Source: Pseudomonadota bacterium (GTDB lineage: Bacteria > Pseudomonadota > Gammaproteobacteria > Steroidobacterales > Woeseiaceae). Taken from it: DNA of 46,466 nucleotides. The notes below the pieces were generated by a model, which worked only from the letters and a program-made list of their open reading frames with translations, made no database searches and had not been told where the DNA came from. This document shows positions 17,376 to 27,400 of this stretch, piece by piece. Within the stretch, counting starts at the first letter, position 1. Each line of letters starts with the position of its first letter. The position numbers and the translations under genes are program-made. The stretch spans positions 1 through 46,466 of the forward strand of contig JAQCAD010000024.1 of assembly GCA_027621915.1 (NCBI GenBank), written 5' to 3'.

Positions 17376-18965
17376 ATGATTGGAGCTGAGCGAAAGTCTT
17401 GTCGAACGATTATTTTCAGCCTGTGCATGGCCGCTATTGGCGCGTGCACACCGGACGAACCGACCCCGCCGTTCCAGTTTGTGGAAGCAACCATTGGCGA
17501 TGTCCAGGCAACGATCGTTGCAGGCGACATGTCGTGCACGCAAATCGTAAAAGGTTATCTGAAACGTATCGAAACTTACGACAAATCTTCGGGGCTCAAT
17601 GCCGTCATATTTACCAATCCGGATGCTGTCGCAAAAGCCGAACGGATCGACGAACGCGTAGCCGCCGGGGAAAAGCTCGGTCCATTGTTCTGCGTGCCAG
17701 TGCTTCTCAAGGACAATTTCGACACGGCTGATATGCCGACGAGTGGCGGATCGATAGCACTCAAAAGCAGTATTCCTCCGGACGATGCTTTCATGGTGCG
17801 AAAACTTCGGGAGGCTGACGCAATAATCATCGCCAAAACGAACATGGCAGAGTGGGCGTTCAGCGCCGGACAAACAGTCAGCTCGTCCTACGGTACGACA
17901 GCGAACGCGTACGATCTGGATCGGGTGCCCGCCGGTTCGAGTGGCGGAACAGCATCCGCCGCGGCCGCCAGTTTCGGCGTCATCGGCATGGGATCGGATA
18001 CCGGCAATTCGATCCGCGGGCCTTCATCACATCTCGCGCTATTCGGCATTCGCTCGACTATAGGACTGACAAGCCGTGACGGCGTCATCCCGCTATTTTT
18101 CGACAGGGACATCGCAGGACCAATGACCCGTACGGTTACCGACGGCGCAAAAGCATTTAACGTATTGGCAGGCTATGACCCGGCGGATCTTTATACGACC
18201 GCAGGGCGCGATCGACGTGAGCCCGATTACACGCACTTTCTTGACCGCGGCGCGCTGCAGGGAAGACGGATCGGGGTTCTTCGAGCGCTGGTCAATACTG
18301 AAGACGCCGATCCGGCTGTAATAAAGGTTTTTGAAAAGGCGCTTGTTGATCTTGAAAAAGCAGGTGCCGTAATCGTGGACAACTTCGCCATCCGCAATTT
18401 CGATGAGCATATTGACGCCGACTACTGGTGCAATCGATTCCGGTACGACGTGGCCGTATACCTCCACTCTCTGGGTGACGATGCACCCATCACCGATGTC
18501 GTACAGGTGCTGGAGTCCGGTGACTACTCGCCCTACATTGAGGGTCGCCTTGAGCGCTGGAGTGTGAATCCGTCGGATGTACATCCAGAAGACCTGGACC
18601 CGCCGTGCCTTGATTACGATGAGCATGAAGGCAGGCAGGCATATCTCGCCGATGCCGTCGGGTCGATGGATGATGCGGGCGTCGATGCAATTATTTATCC
18701 CTCATGGACAAACCCGCCCGCGCACGTTGACAAGGGCGAAGAAGAGTATCGCGGTGACAACAGTCAATTGGTCGCGCCGGCAACCGGACTGCCGGCGGTT
18801 ACCGTGCCGATGGGCTACACCTATCGCCACTTGCCTGCGGGTCTGCAGATACTTGGCCGACCCTACTCAGAGGGCCTGTTAATTGGTCTTGCCTACGCAT
18901 ATGAACAAGCTACGATGCATCGCGTACCGCCGGATTCCTTTCCTGAACTGGTCGATGAGCATTGA
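17376..18965 (+). CDS. Amidase-signature family hydrolase, lipoprotein
   Basis: 529-residue amidase-signature enzyme with the Ser-cisSer-Lys triad: Lys112 in PVLLKDNFD, Ser188/189 in GSSGG and the nucleophile Ser212 in SDTGNSIRGP. The N-terminus reads as a lipoprotein signal with lipobox IGAC (Cys24), so it is exported. The start is chosen at ATG 17376 because the charged n-region begins there; the ribosome site is poor, and an ATG at 17346 is possible. It overlaps the next gene by 11 bp. The family hydrolyses carboxamides and related bonds; the substrate cannot be deduced. Confidence 0.86.
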   Translation: MIGAERKSCRTIIFSLCMAAIGACTPDEPTPPFQFVEATIGDVQATIVAGDMSCTQIVKGYLKRIETYDKSSGLNAVIFTNPDAVAKAERIDERVAAGEKLGPLFCVPVLLKDNFDTADMPTSGGSIALKSSIPPDDAFMVRKLREADAIIIAKTNMAEWAFSAGQTVSSSYGTTANAYDLDRVPAGSSGGTASAAAASFGVIGMGSDTGNSIRGPSSHLALFGIRSTIGLTSRDGVIPLFFDRDIAGPMTRTVTDGAKAFNVLAGYDPADLYTTAGRDRREPDYTHFLDRGALQGRRIGVLRALVNTEDADPAVIKVFEKALVDLEKAGAVIVDNFAIRNFDEHIDADYWCNRFRYDVAVYLHSLGDDAPITDVVQVLESGDYSPYIEGRLERWSVNPSDVHPEDLDPPCLDYDEHEGRQAYLADAVGSMDDAGVDAIIYPSWTNPPAHVDKGEEEYRGDNSQLVAPATGLPAVTVPMGYTYRHLPAGLQILGRPYSEGLLIGLAYAYEQATMHRVPPDSFPELVDEH

Positions 18966-20157
18966 TGTGTTCGGACGAACGATAGTTTTGACCAGCCTGT
19001 TTGCAGTCGGACCAACATTACCGGCACAAGAATTGCCGTACCCACACCGTGACGAAACCATTGGCACTGTCAGGCAGGTTTACGACGGCGCTCTCTTCCC
19101 TGACATCCAGGTCAATACGTTTCGCAATATTGATCGATTGTTTCCGACGCGTGCTGTCCATGCCGGAATCTCAGCGTCGAAGCTGACAAATAGAAAAGAG
19201 CAGTTGCAAAATTTTCGCTTCACCTCGAGAGAGAAAGAGTACGACCTGTACGACTTTCTTTCGCTTAACCGGGTGAGCGGAATAATCGCCATTAAAGACG
19301 GGGAGGTCGCGTTCGAGGAGTATTTCCTTGGCAATACCAACAAGACGAAATGGATGTCGATGTCAGTTGTAAAGTCGATAACCGCCACGCTCGTCGGAAT
19401 GGCCATCAAAGATGGACACATCGGGAGTATCGATGACGCGTTGACCGATTACCTGCCGCAATTCAAAGGCTCGGCCTATGACGGAGTCACTGTTCGAAAC
19501 CTGTTGCAGATGGCATCAGGTGCCGAGTGGAACGAAACCTATACGGATCCGAATTCTGACCGTCGTGCGATGCTCGAGGCGCAGATCTCACAGCAACCCG
19601 GCGAAATTCTCGCGTTGATGGCTAACCTTGATCGCGCCGCGGAACCAGGTACACGCTGGAATTACAGCACCGGAGAAACATCAGTAGTTGGCGCACTCGT
19701 CCGTGCGGCGACCCGCAGGCCTGTCGCCGATTACTTGTCCGAAAAAATATGGATTCCGTACGGAATGGAATCCGAAGCGAGATGGTGGCTCGAATCCGCT
19801 GACGGTCTCGAAATCGGCGGCAGTGGGTTATCGGCCACCTTGCGCGACTACGCGCGCTTTGGCCAGTTCATGCTGGCCGGCGGCGTCATCAATGGCGAAG
19901 AAACATTGCCTCAGGGTTGGGTAGATGCCGCCACGACATCGAAAACCATTGGCGGGGAACGCGTTGAGTACGGTTATATGTGGTGGCCGCTCGACAGGGG
20001 CGCATACGCGGCGATTGGGATCTTCGGCCAGTTTATCTACGTCCATCCGGACAGCCGACTCGTGGTTGCGATGTGGGGCGCGCAACCGAAACCAGTTGGC
20101 ACCGATGCAATTGATGAATATGATTTTTTCAACGCGTTGTCAAAAGCGCTGGAATAA
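18955..20157 (+). CDS. Exported serine beta-lactamase-family hydrolase (esterase/6-aminohexanoate-dimer hydrolase type)
   Basis: 400-residue class C beta-lactamase-fold hydrolase with S137-V-V-K140 as the SxxK nucleophile motif and Y237-S-T as the second motif. The KTG box is not obvious, which suits the esterase/NylB-like group rather than true beta-lactamases. ATG 18955 gives a signal peptide ending in LPAQ. This start lies inside the end of the amidase gene (11-bp overlap), implying translational coupling and a shared task on an external amide or ester. It ends 3 bp from the convergent PLP-enzyme gene. Confidence 0.82.
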   Translation: MSIDVFGRTIVLTSLFAVGPTLPAQELPYPHRDETIGTVRQVYDGALFPDIQVNTFRNIDRLFPTRAVHAGISASKLTNRKEQLQNFRFTSREKEYDLYDFLSLNRVSGIIAIKDGEVAFEEYFLGNTNKTKWMSMSVVKSITATLVGMAIKDGHIGSIDDALTDYLPQFKGSAYDGVTVRNLLQMASGAEWNETYTDPNSDRRAMLEAQISQQPGEILALMANLDRAAEPGTRWNYSTGETSVVGALVRAATRRPVADYLSEKIWIPYGMESEARWWLESADGLEIGGSGLSATLRDYARFGQFMLAGGVINGEETLPQGWVDAATTSKTIGGERVEYGYMWWPLDRGAYAAIGIFGQFIYVHPDSRLVVAMWGAQPKPVGTDAIDEYDFFNALSKALE

Positions 20158-20160
20158 GAA

Positions 20161-21138
20161 TTAACGACCTGAAGACCAGGGGTCAGTACTCAGGTACTTC
20201 ATCCCGGAATCGCATGCGATGATTGCGATTGTTGCGCCGGGCAACGGTCCCTTTAACAAACTCAACGCGGCTGAAAGATTTGCGCCAGTCGAGAAGCCGG
20301 CGAAAATTCCCTCTTCCCTCGCAAGTCTTTGCGTCATGTCGACGGCGTCTTCGCTTGTCACAGTCAAATATCCGTCCGCCACAACGCCATGCAATTGATC
20401 GAGATTCGACATCGCATATCCGCCGCCCTGGATCGGATGATCCACTTTCGTGACCATAGTGCCAGCCAACGCAGCAGCACCTTCCGGCTCGACAACAAAG
20501 CAGGCGATATCGGGGTCTTGCTCCTTGAAATAACCCGTGCAACCGGCAAACGAGCCGCCGGACCCGACGAAATCACAAAAAGCGGTGACCCGGCCCCCGC
20601 TCTGTCTCCATATTTCCGGCGCCGTATGTTCATAATGTGCGGCCCTATTGCCGAGATGCCTGAACTGATCGGCACGAAACGCCCCGCGTTCATTGGCTAA
20701 CCGGGTTGTTTCCTCGTCGACCCGTTTCAGATCATCGCCGCTCACTTTGCCCGCGCACGCACCCGGACCCTGGTCGACAAGCACCACTTCAGCACCGAGT
20801 GCACGCATCATTCCAGCGCGCTCCGGCGAATTTCCTTTAGACATTACGGCAATGAACGGATAACCCCTGACCGCGCAGACGAGTGCGAGCCCGGTTCCCA
20901 TGTTTCCGCTTGTCAGCTCGATGACGGTTTGGCCGGGGCAGAGCGTGCCGCTTTTTTCCGCCGCCTCGATAATGCAAAGAGCCGCCCTGTCTTTCTTTGA
21001 CGCTCCCGGATTCAGGTATTCAAGCTTCAGAAGAATCCGACCGTCGAGTTCCTTTGTGATCCTCTGCAAATCGACCAACGGCGTATTTCCTATTGCCTCG
21101 GCGACAGACGCGCAGACTTCATCACGTTCCTTCTTCAT
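20161..21138 (-). CDS. Cysteine-synthase-like PLP enzyme (fold type II)
   Basis: 325-residue fold-type II PLP enzyme. The lysine for the Schiff base is Lys49 in NPGASKKDR, and the phosphate/substrate loop is TSGNMGTG, a variation on the TSGNTG of O-acetylserine sulfhydrylases. GNTPLV at 17-22 is the family N-terminal motif. The Gly-rich loop FVGSGGSFAG and a C-terminal CDSGMKYLST segment complete the fold. Its ATG overlaps the stop of the racemase gene by 4 bp, so it is translated with acyl-CoA enzymes rather than with sulfur genes. It may make cysteine, or perform a beta-replacement or elimination on another substrate; the Thr-to-Met change near the active site leaves this open. Confidence 0.83.
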   Translation of the reverse strand: MKKERDEVCASVAEAIGNTPLVDLQRITKELDGRILLKLEYLNPGASKKDRAALCIIEAAEKSGTLCPGQTVIELTSGNMGTGLALVCAVRGYPFIAVMSKGNSPERAGMMRALGAEVVLVDQGPGACAGKVSGDDLKRVDEETTRLANERGAFRADQFRHLGNRAAHYEHTAPEIWRQSGGRVTAFCDFVGSGGSFAGCTGYFKEQDPDIACFVVEPEGAAALAGTMVTKVDHPIQGGGYAMSNLDQLHGVVADGYLTVTSEDAVDMTQRLAREEGIFAGFSTGANLSAALSLLKGPLPGATIAIIACDSGMKYLSTDPWSSGR

Positions 21139-22283
21139 TTCGATCCAAATGCACCGTCAGTATCGAACTTGCGAATTTCGTCATTGGTGAAGCCCCAATC
21201 CAGCAGTAACTCCCGACTACCGGTTACCGGCGCAAAAGGCCCTGACCGCACCTCAGACACAGTACGTGAAAAACGTGGTGCTGGAGCCGGCTGGACGACA
21301 CCATCCACTTCAATAAACGTATTTCGCGCTTTGTTATGCGCATGCTGCGGCGCTTCCGCGACAGACAGGACCGGTGCGAAACAGGCATCCCTGTCGGCGA
21401 AGGTCTCGCACCACTCAGCACGCGTTTTCGTTACGAAGATTGACTCGATTGTTTTCTGCAGAGTCGGCCAATTTGCCTGGTTGTGCTGATCTTGCGGCGA
21501 AACTCCGGTGATCCCCAGCGTATCCAGGAGTTCGCCATAGAAACGAGGCTCGATCGCACAAACGACGACGTATTTCTCGTCACTCGTCTTGTAAGTTCGA
21601 TAGAAGGGCGCACCACCATCGAGGAAATTGCTGCCGCGTTCGTTACGCCACAAACCGCCGGAATACATGCCATAAAATAATGTCATCAATGACGCGGCAC
21701 CATCGACCATTGCTGAATCAACGACCTGACCTTCGCCGGATCGATGCACTTCCAGCAGTGCGGCCAGAATGCCAATTGCGAGATAGGCTCCGCCGCCACC
21801 GAAATCTGCCACAAGATTCAATGGAATCGCCGGGCTGCCACCTTTTTCACCGATTGCCGCCAACGCACCGGACAATGCCGCGTAGTTGCCGTCGTGCCCA
21901 ACGGAATCGGCGAGTGGGCCATCCTGACCCCAACCGGTCATCCGCCCAACCACGAGGCGACGGTTTCTCTGCCGGCAAATATCCGGCGCGAGGCCCAGTT
22001 TCTCCATCACGCCCGGACGGAATCCTTCAAATATCGCGTCCGCGGATTCACAAAGTTTCAGTATGAGTTGCGAACCGGCAGCAGATTTCAGATCTACTGC
22101 AATCGCCGGCCGGCTTCGGTTCATCAAGTTAAATCTTGCCGGCAAACCAACGCCAACATCAGTTCCGCCGGGGCGCTCAATCCGAATGATTGATGCGCCC
22201 ATGTCGGCGAGCAGCATTCCGCAAAACTGCGTTGGGCCGATTCCGGCCACCTCGATGATTTTAAAGCCCTTCAATGGGCCCAT
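21135..22283 (-). CDS. Alpha-methylacyl-CoA racemase (family III CoA-transferase fold)
   Basis: 382-residue family III CoA-transferase-fold protein that closely follows the bacterial racemase MCR in its motifs: GHDGNYAALSG gives His130, NLVADFGGG gives Asp160 and AIEPRFY gives Glu245. These sit at the same spacing as His126, Asp156 and Glu241 of the characterised mycobacterial enzyme. It should interconvert the 2R and 2S forms of 2-methylacyl-CoA, needed because acyl-CoA dehydrogenases accept only one form. This implies catabolism of methyl-branched chains such as isoprenoids or sterol side chains. It is the fourth gene of a five-gene overlapping operon. Confidence 0.9.
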   Translation of the reverse strand: MGPLKGFKIIEVAGIGPTQFCGMLLADMGASIIRIERPGGTDVGVGLPARFNLMNRSRPAIAVDLKSAAGSQLILKLCESADAIFEGFRPGVMEKLGLAPDICRQRNRRLVVGRMTGWGQDGPLADSVGHDGNYAALSGALAAIGEKGGSPAIPLNLVADFGGGGAYLAIGILAALLEVHRSGEGQVVDSAMVDGAASLMTLFYGMYSGGLWRNERGSNFLDGGAPFYRTYKTSDEKYVVVCAIEPRFYGELLDTLGITGVSPQDQHNQANWPTLQKTIESIFVTKTRAEWCETFADRDACFAPVLSVAEAPQHAHNKARNTFIEVDGVVQPAPAPRFSRTVSEVRSGPFAPVTGSRELLLDWGFTNDEIRKFDTDGAFGSK

Positions 22284-22314
22284 GGCGATATCCCGCAGTG
22301 TGCCTTTTTGAATT

Positions 22315-23079
22315 CTACAGACTGTTGCAGAGGTGTCCGCCGTCTACGGTAACAATGCTGCCCGTCATGTAACTGCCGGCGTCCGAGGCGAGCAGCAGCA
22401 GAGGGCCCGATATTTCCTGCAGCTCGCCGACCCGCCCCATCGGCACCACATGTTTCAATTTTTCATGGGTAGATTCATTAAACTGATGTTCGTTGATTTC
22501 GGTTATGAAGTAGCCCGGCGCAAGCGCATTGACACGAATATTGTTACGTGACCATTCGAGCGCCATCGCCTTGGTTAACTGAATTACACCGGCTTTCGAC
22601 GCGATGTATGAACCCAGCGCTTTGCTCACGCGGTAGCCGAGTATTGACGCGATATTAATAATGCTGCCTGGCCTGCCCGATCGAATCATCGATTTTGCAG
22701 TGGCCTGCGCAACCAAAAAAACGCCCTTGAGGTTCGTATCAAGCACATTGTCCCAATCCGCTTCACTCATTTCTGTCAGGTAAGCCTGGCGGGCAATGCC
22801 CGCATTGTTGACAAGAATATCGGGCGTACCGAGTTCACTCTCGGTCTCCCGCACACAATTGGTAACCGACAACGTGTCGGTAACGTCGAGTTCCAGGCAA
22901 ATTGCATGACCACCGCTATCACGAATTGCTGCGGCGGTCTCCTCGAGCTTCTCCCGTCGCCTTGCCGCCAACGCGACTTTCGCACCTGCGGCGGCAAGCG
23001 TTGTGGCGAATTGTCGGCCCAGTCCGCTACCTGCGCCGGTCACGAGTGCGACTTTGTTTTCCAGGTTCAACCAGTTCAT
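22315..23079 (-). CDS. Short-chain dehydrogenase/reductase
   Basis: 254-residue classical SDR. The coenzyme motif TGAGSGLG lies at 15-22, NNAG near 90, and the catalytic Tyr-x-x-x-Lys as YIASK near 158, followed by PGYF. An Arg pair just after the second strand (AARR) suggests NADP(H). It overlaps the thioesterase gene by 4 bp (23076-23079) and lies 31 bp before the racemase gene. In this operon it probably oxidises a 3-hydroxyacyl-CoA or another hydroxylated intermediate, but the substrate is not readable from sequence. Confidence 0.85.
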   Translation of the reverse strand: MNWLNLENKVALVTGAGSGLGRQFATTLAAAGAKVALAARRREKLEETAAAIRDSGGHAICLELDVTDTLSVTNCVRETESELGTPDILVNNAGIARQAYLTEMSEADWDNVLDTNLKGVFLVAQATAKSMIRSGRPGSIINIASILGYRVSKALGSYIASKAGVIQLTKAMALEWSRNNIRVNALAPGYFITEINEHQFNESTHEKLKHVVPMGRVGELQEISGPLLLLASDAGSYMTGSIVTVDGGHLCNSL

Positions 23080-23534
23080 GACGAATCTCGCTTTTTGGGC
23101 ACGGCATGATTCGGGTCACGCGACTGCCTTTTGTACGTGCCGGTAGCCGTCGCGCAAAGGCGATGACTTTGCGGGTCCATCAACCTGGCCTGTGCGAAAA
23201 ACAATGACTGGGTAGTCCTGACGAGCTCGCCTTCTGCAATGGCGGTTTCGGCAGTATGCGGCGCCATATAATTGCAATTCAGATTTACTGTGATGGCCAC
23301 GAATTTCTCAGACACTCCGTAACTTCCTGCGACAGCGCCGGCGAGATCGAGGAGCGATGCGATGACACCGCCATGAAGATATCCAACCGTATTGCGATGA
23401 TCCGGACGCACCGGCATTTCGATTTTGGTGTAGCCCTCTTTCCACGCAATTATTTTGAATCCGAGAAATTCAAGATAGGTGTTTTTGTTAAACGCCGGGG
23501 GATCGAGAATACTGCCGGTTTGATCGTTGCTCAC
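23076..23534 (-). CDS. PaaI-type hotdog acyl-CoA thioesterase
   Basis: 152-residue hotdog-fold protein with the PaaI-family signature GYLHGGVIASLLDLAGA near 52-68, whose His/Gly/Asp residues form the thioesterase site. It starts with GTG at 23534, overlapping the stop of the peroxiredoxin gene (GTGA), and its own stop overlaps the SDR start. It likely releases CoA from stalled or toxic acyl-CoA intermediates of the pathway. The family usually forms cytosolic tetramers. Confidence 0.83.
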   Translation of the reverse strand: MSNDQTGSILDPPAFNKNTYLEFLGFKIIAWKEGYTKIEMPVRPDHRNTVGYLHGGVIASLLDLAGAVAGSYGVSEKFVAITVNLNCNYMAPHTAETAIAEGELVRTTQSLFFAQARLMDPQSHRLCATATGTYKRQSRDPNHAVPKKRDSS

Positions 23535-24400
23535 TTCGGGACTACTCCTGATCGGCGAAGAATCGCCAAAAAAATATCTGGTTCCGGTCGAACCCGATAA
23601 TTGTCGGTCTGGTCTGAAAAAACGATCGTACCGCTCGCATTGGTTACGACCAGCGTCGGCAATACGGTATCCGGTGCATAGCCGCCAGGCAATCCGATCG
23701 GAACGCCATTGGCAACCCCGATACCAAGCGATGCGGCAAGGTCGTTGTCTTTGTCTACCAGAAAACGAAAGGGGACTTTGTGCATCAATGCCAGTTTGCG
23801 ACTTTGTTCATCCGGTTGCGGACTAATCAGAACAATGTTGATGCCCATGGCCTCCAGGTCCTTGTACCGGTTGGCCATCTCCTTTATCTGCGCCATGCAC
23901 AACGGGCACCAGTTTCCCCTGTAGAACAACACCACAGCGGGCGAGCCCAAAAGCTCCCCGGAACTGAAACGCCCGCCATCGCTGTCCGGAAGTTCGAACG
24001 CGGGTAGGCGATTACCGACCGCAAGGAGTGCGCTGGGTACCCGGCCGAATCGCGAGTACCAGAATACATAAATGCCGAAAATACACGCACTGGCCAGGGC
24101 AACCGCGGTAGGCGCCCATCCGCCTGTAACCTCGATGAACTGCTCCCACACCGCGACCATGACGCCTGCGGCGGCCATGGTCAGCAGGAACGGCAGGTTT
24201 TCGCTGGTGCGTTCTTTCGAACTTAACGTGAGCCAGCCGAGCAGGATCGGCAACGGTAAAGCGGCGATTGCCGCGCCTAGCCACGCCGTCTTTTCATGAT
24301 CCGACACGAAAGCCTGAAACAGGGAAAAAACCAGCAGGACTAAAACAATCCCGACTGCGGGAAATATGAACAGGGATTTGAGTCGGGCGTCGATAACCAC
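23531..24400 (-). CDS. Membrane-anchored peroxiredoxin-like (AhpC/TSA, redoxin) protein
   Basis: 289 residues in two parts. The first 115 residues hold about four hydrophobic segments (8-31, 39-58, 69-86, 96-114). The rest is a redoxin domain with GNWCPLC (Cys165, Cys168), a CxxC where thiol peroxidases and thioredoxin-like proteins have their active cysteine. The start is GTG 24400 with a poor ribosome site; no better one was found. It opens the racemase operon 88 bp after the mutase gene. The redoxin domain could sit on either side of the inner membrane. A role in removing peroxide made by flavoenzymes is conjecture. Confidence 0.78.
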   Translation of the reverse strand: MVIDARLKSLFIFPAVGIVLVLLVFSLFQAFVSDHEKTAWLGAAIAALPLPILLGWLTLSSKERTSENLPFLLTMAAAGVMVAVWEQFIEVTGGWAPTAVALASACIFGIYVFWYSRFGRVPSALLAVGNRLPAFELPDSDGGRFSSGELLGSPAVVLFYRGNWCPLCMAQIKEMANRYKDLEAMGINIVLISPQPDEQSRKLALMHKVPFRFLVDKDNDLAASLGIGVANGVPIGLPGGYAPDTVLPTLVVTNASGTIVFSDQTDNYRVRPEPDIFLAILRRSGVVPK

Positions 24401-24488
24401 AGGAAAACCATCGCAATTGTAATGTCGCCAAGCTTACCTCAGATTATCGGCGCGGTCAGAACCCGGCATCTGTCCCGATCCTGGCGGC

Positions 24489-27400
24489 CTACATATTGCG
24501 TCGATATTCGCCACCGACTTCGTAAAGTGCCGCGGATATTTGCCCGAGGGAATTGGATTTCACCGTCCGCATCAGTTCTTCGAACACGTTTCCGCGCGAT
24601 CTTGCGACGTCTTTGAGACTGGCAATCGCCGCCGCGGAATCTTCCTGGTGCCTATCACGAAATTGCCGCACATGCCGAATCTGGTCGTCTTTCTCGGCCT
24701 CTGTCGAGCGGATTAACTCAAGGTCATGGACTTCGTCTTCCTGTCCTTTCTTGGGCAAAAATGTGTTCACGCCGATCAGCGGATATGACCCGTCGTGCTT
24801 CTTGCTTTCGTAGTAAAGGCTTTCTTCCTGGATCTTGCCGCGCTGGTACATGGTATCCATTGCACCAAGCACACCCCCTCGCTCCGATAGTCGATCGAAC
24901 TCCTTGAAAACAGCTTCCTCTACAAGATCCGTCAATTCATCGATGATGAACGAGCCCTGCAACGGATTCTCGCAATAGTTCAGCCCCAGCTCCCTGGCAA
25001 TGATCATCTGGATCGCGACGGCCCGACGAACGGATTGCTCCGTCGGCGTCGTCACTGCCTCGTCAAAGGCGTTCGTATGCAGGCTGTTGCAGTTATCAAA
25101 AAGTGCGTACAGCGCCTGCAATGTTGTACGAATATCGTTGAAGCTGATCTCCTGTGCGTGGAGGCTTCGACCGGACGTCTGAATATGGTATTTCATCATC
25201 TGGCTTCGCGGGCTCGCTCCATAGCGTTCCCGCATCGCCCGGGCCCAGATTCGGCGCGCCACCCGGCCTATCACCGAATACTCCGGATCCATGCCATTCG
25301 AAAAAAAGAAACTTAAGTTTGGCGCGAAATCGTCGATGCTCATTCCGCGGGCAAGGTAATACTCAACGATCGTAAAACCATTCGACAAAGTGAAGGCCAG
25401 CTGGCTGATCGGATTCGCACCGGCTTCGGCGATGTGATATCCACTGATCGATACGCTGTAATAGTTGCGAACTTTATTGTCGATGAAAAACTGCTGCACG
25501 TCACCCATCATCTTCATCGCAAATTCCGTCGAGAAGATGCAGGTGTTCTGCGCCTGGTCTTCCTTGAGGATGTCGGCCTGCACCGTGCCTCGCACCGATG
25601 CCAGCGTTTGCTGGCGAATTTGCTCATAAGTTTCCGGATCAACCAGCTGGTCTCCGGAAATACCCAGCAACGCCAGCCCCAGGCCATCGTTTCCGGCCGG
25701 CAGCTTTCCGCCATAGGTTGGTCGCGGTTTACCCGAAAAATACGCGTCGATCGTCCGGCTGGCGACATCCCAGCCGCCAGTTTCCTTGAGGTGCTTTTCG
25801 ATTTGCTGATCGATCGCGGCATTCATGAAAAATGCCAGGATCATTGGTGCCGGACCGTTGATCGTCATTGAAACGGACGTCGTTGGCGAACAAAGATCGA
25901 ACCCTGAATAAAGTTTCTTCAGATCATCGACGGATGCGATCGAAACACCGGAGTTTCCAACTTTGCCGAAGATGTCCGGCCGCACGTGCGGATCCTCGCC
26001 GTATAAAGTCACCGAATCGAAAGCAGTGGACAGCCTGGCGGCATCCTGCCCAAGTGAAAGATAATGAAAACGTGCATTCGTTCGTTCAGGCGTGCCTTCG
26101 CCTGCGAACATCCGGGTCGGATCCTCGCCGAGGCGTCGATAGGGATAGACACCTGCCGTATACGGATACGCGCCGGGCAGGTTTTCCTTCATCAGGAATT
26201 TGAGTCGCTCGCCCCAGTCAGCGTAGTCGGGAGTCGCAATTTTTGGAATCTTTTGATGACTCAATGATTCGATATAGTTGGATCCGGTAACCGCCTTGCC
26301 ACGCACTTCGTAGGAATATTCATCGCAGCGAACGGCATCGCGTCGAGCGGGCCATTCGCGCAGCAGGGAAATCGCATCGCTGCTCAACTCCTGCAACGCT
26401 TCCTGGTATCGCTGCCGAAGGACGAGGATGGATCTGTCCTTGTTGTCGGCAAGCGCGTTTGGCATATACGCACCAAGTTTTTCTGGCAAATCAGGATCAT
26501 CAAGTGCCCTTAATGCCTCGTACAGGTGTTGCAATTGACTCGCCGCGCCAGCCTGTCGAAGCACGCTTTGATTTACACCGCGGCCATGCTCGCTGATCTC
26601 CGCCAGGTATCGAATGCGATTTCCGGGAATGATCGCCATTGCGCGCGGCTCTTTTTGTGAGACATCCAGCGCTGGCGTCCACAGCTCGTCGTCGAGTCCA
26701 AGCTTGGCCGCCATCCGCTTGCACAGTTGAAAGAACATCCAGCTGATTCCGGGATCATTGAACTGACTGGCGATCGTCGGATAGACCGGAATGTCTTCGT
26801 CGGCCGTCTCAAAACGCACGTGATTTCTTTTCCATTGCTTGCGAATATCGCGAAGTGCATCTTCGGCGCCTCGTTTATCGTATTTGTTCAATACGATGAC
26901 GTCCGCGAAGTCGATCATGTCGATCTTTTCGAGCTGGCTTGCGGCGCCATAGTCACTGGTCATGACGTAAACGGAAAAGTCCACCAGGTCTACAATCTCA
27001 CTGTCGCTCTGGCCGATGCCTGCCGTCTCCACAATGATCATGTCGAAATCCAGCGACTTCAGGAAGGCAATCTGATCCGCCAGCACCTCGCTGGTCGCGA
27101 GATGTTGTCGTCGCGTGGCAATCGATCGCATGTAAACGCGTTCGGAACGCAGCGAGTTCATGCGAATTCGGTCGCCGAGCAATGCACCCCCCGTTCGTCG
27201 ACGGGTTGGGTCAACGGCAACCACAGCAATTTTCATTTCCGGGTAGCCAGTCAGGAATCGATTGAGCATTTCATCGGTGACACTGCTCTTGCCTGCGCCA
27301 CCCGTACCTGTGACTCCAATGACAGGGACAGTTCCCGATTTCAATTGCCACTCTTTTCGCAACGCAGCAAGTCCTGCTTCGCCGAACAGGCCTTGCTCGA

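Noticed and set aside
18955-20157. Calling the serine hydrolase an antibiotic beta-lactamase
   Set aside because: SxxK and YST are present but no KTG box or beta-lactamase-specific pattern is visible; an esterase or amide hydrolase role is more likely.
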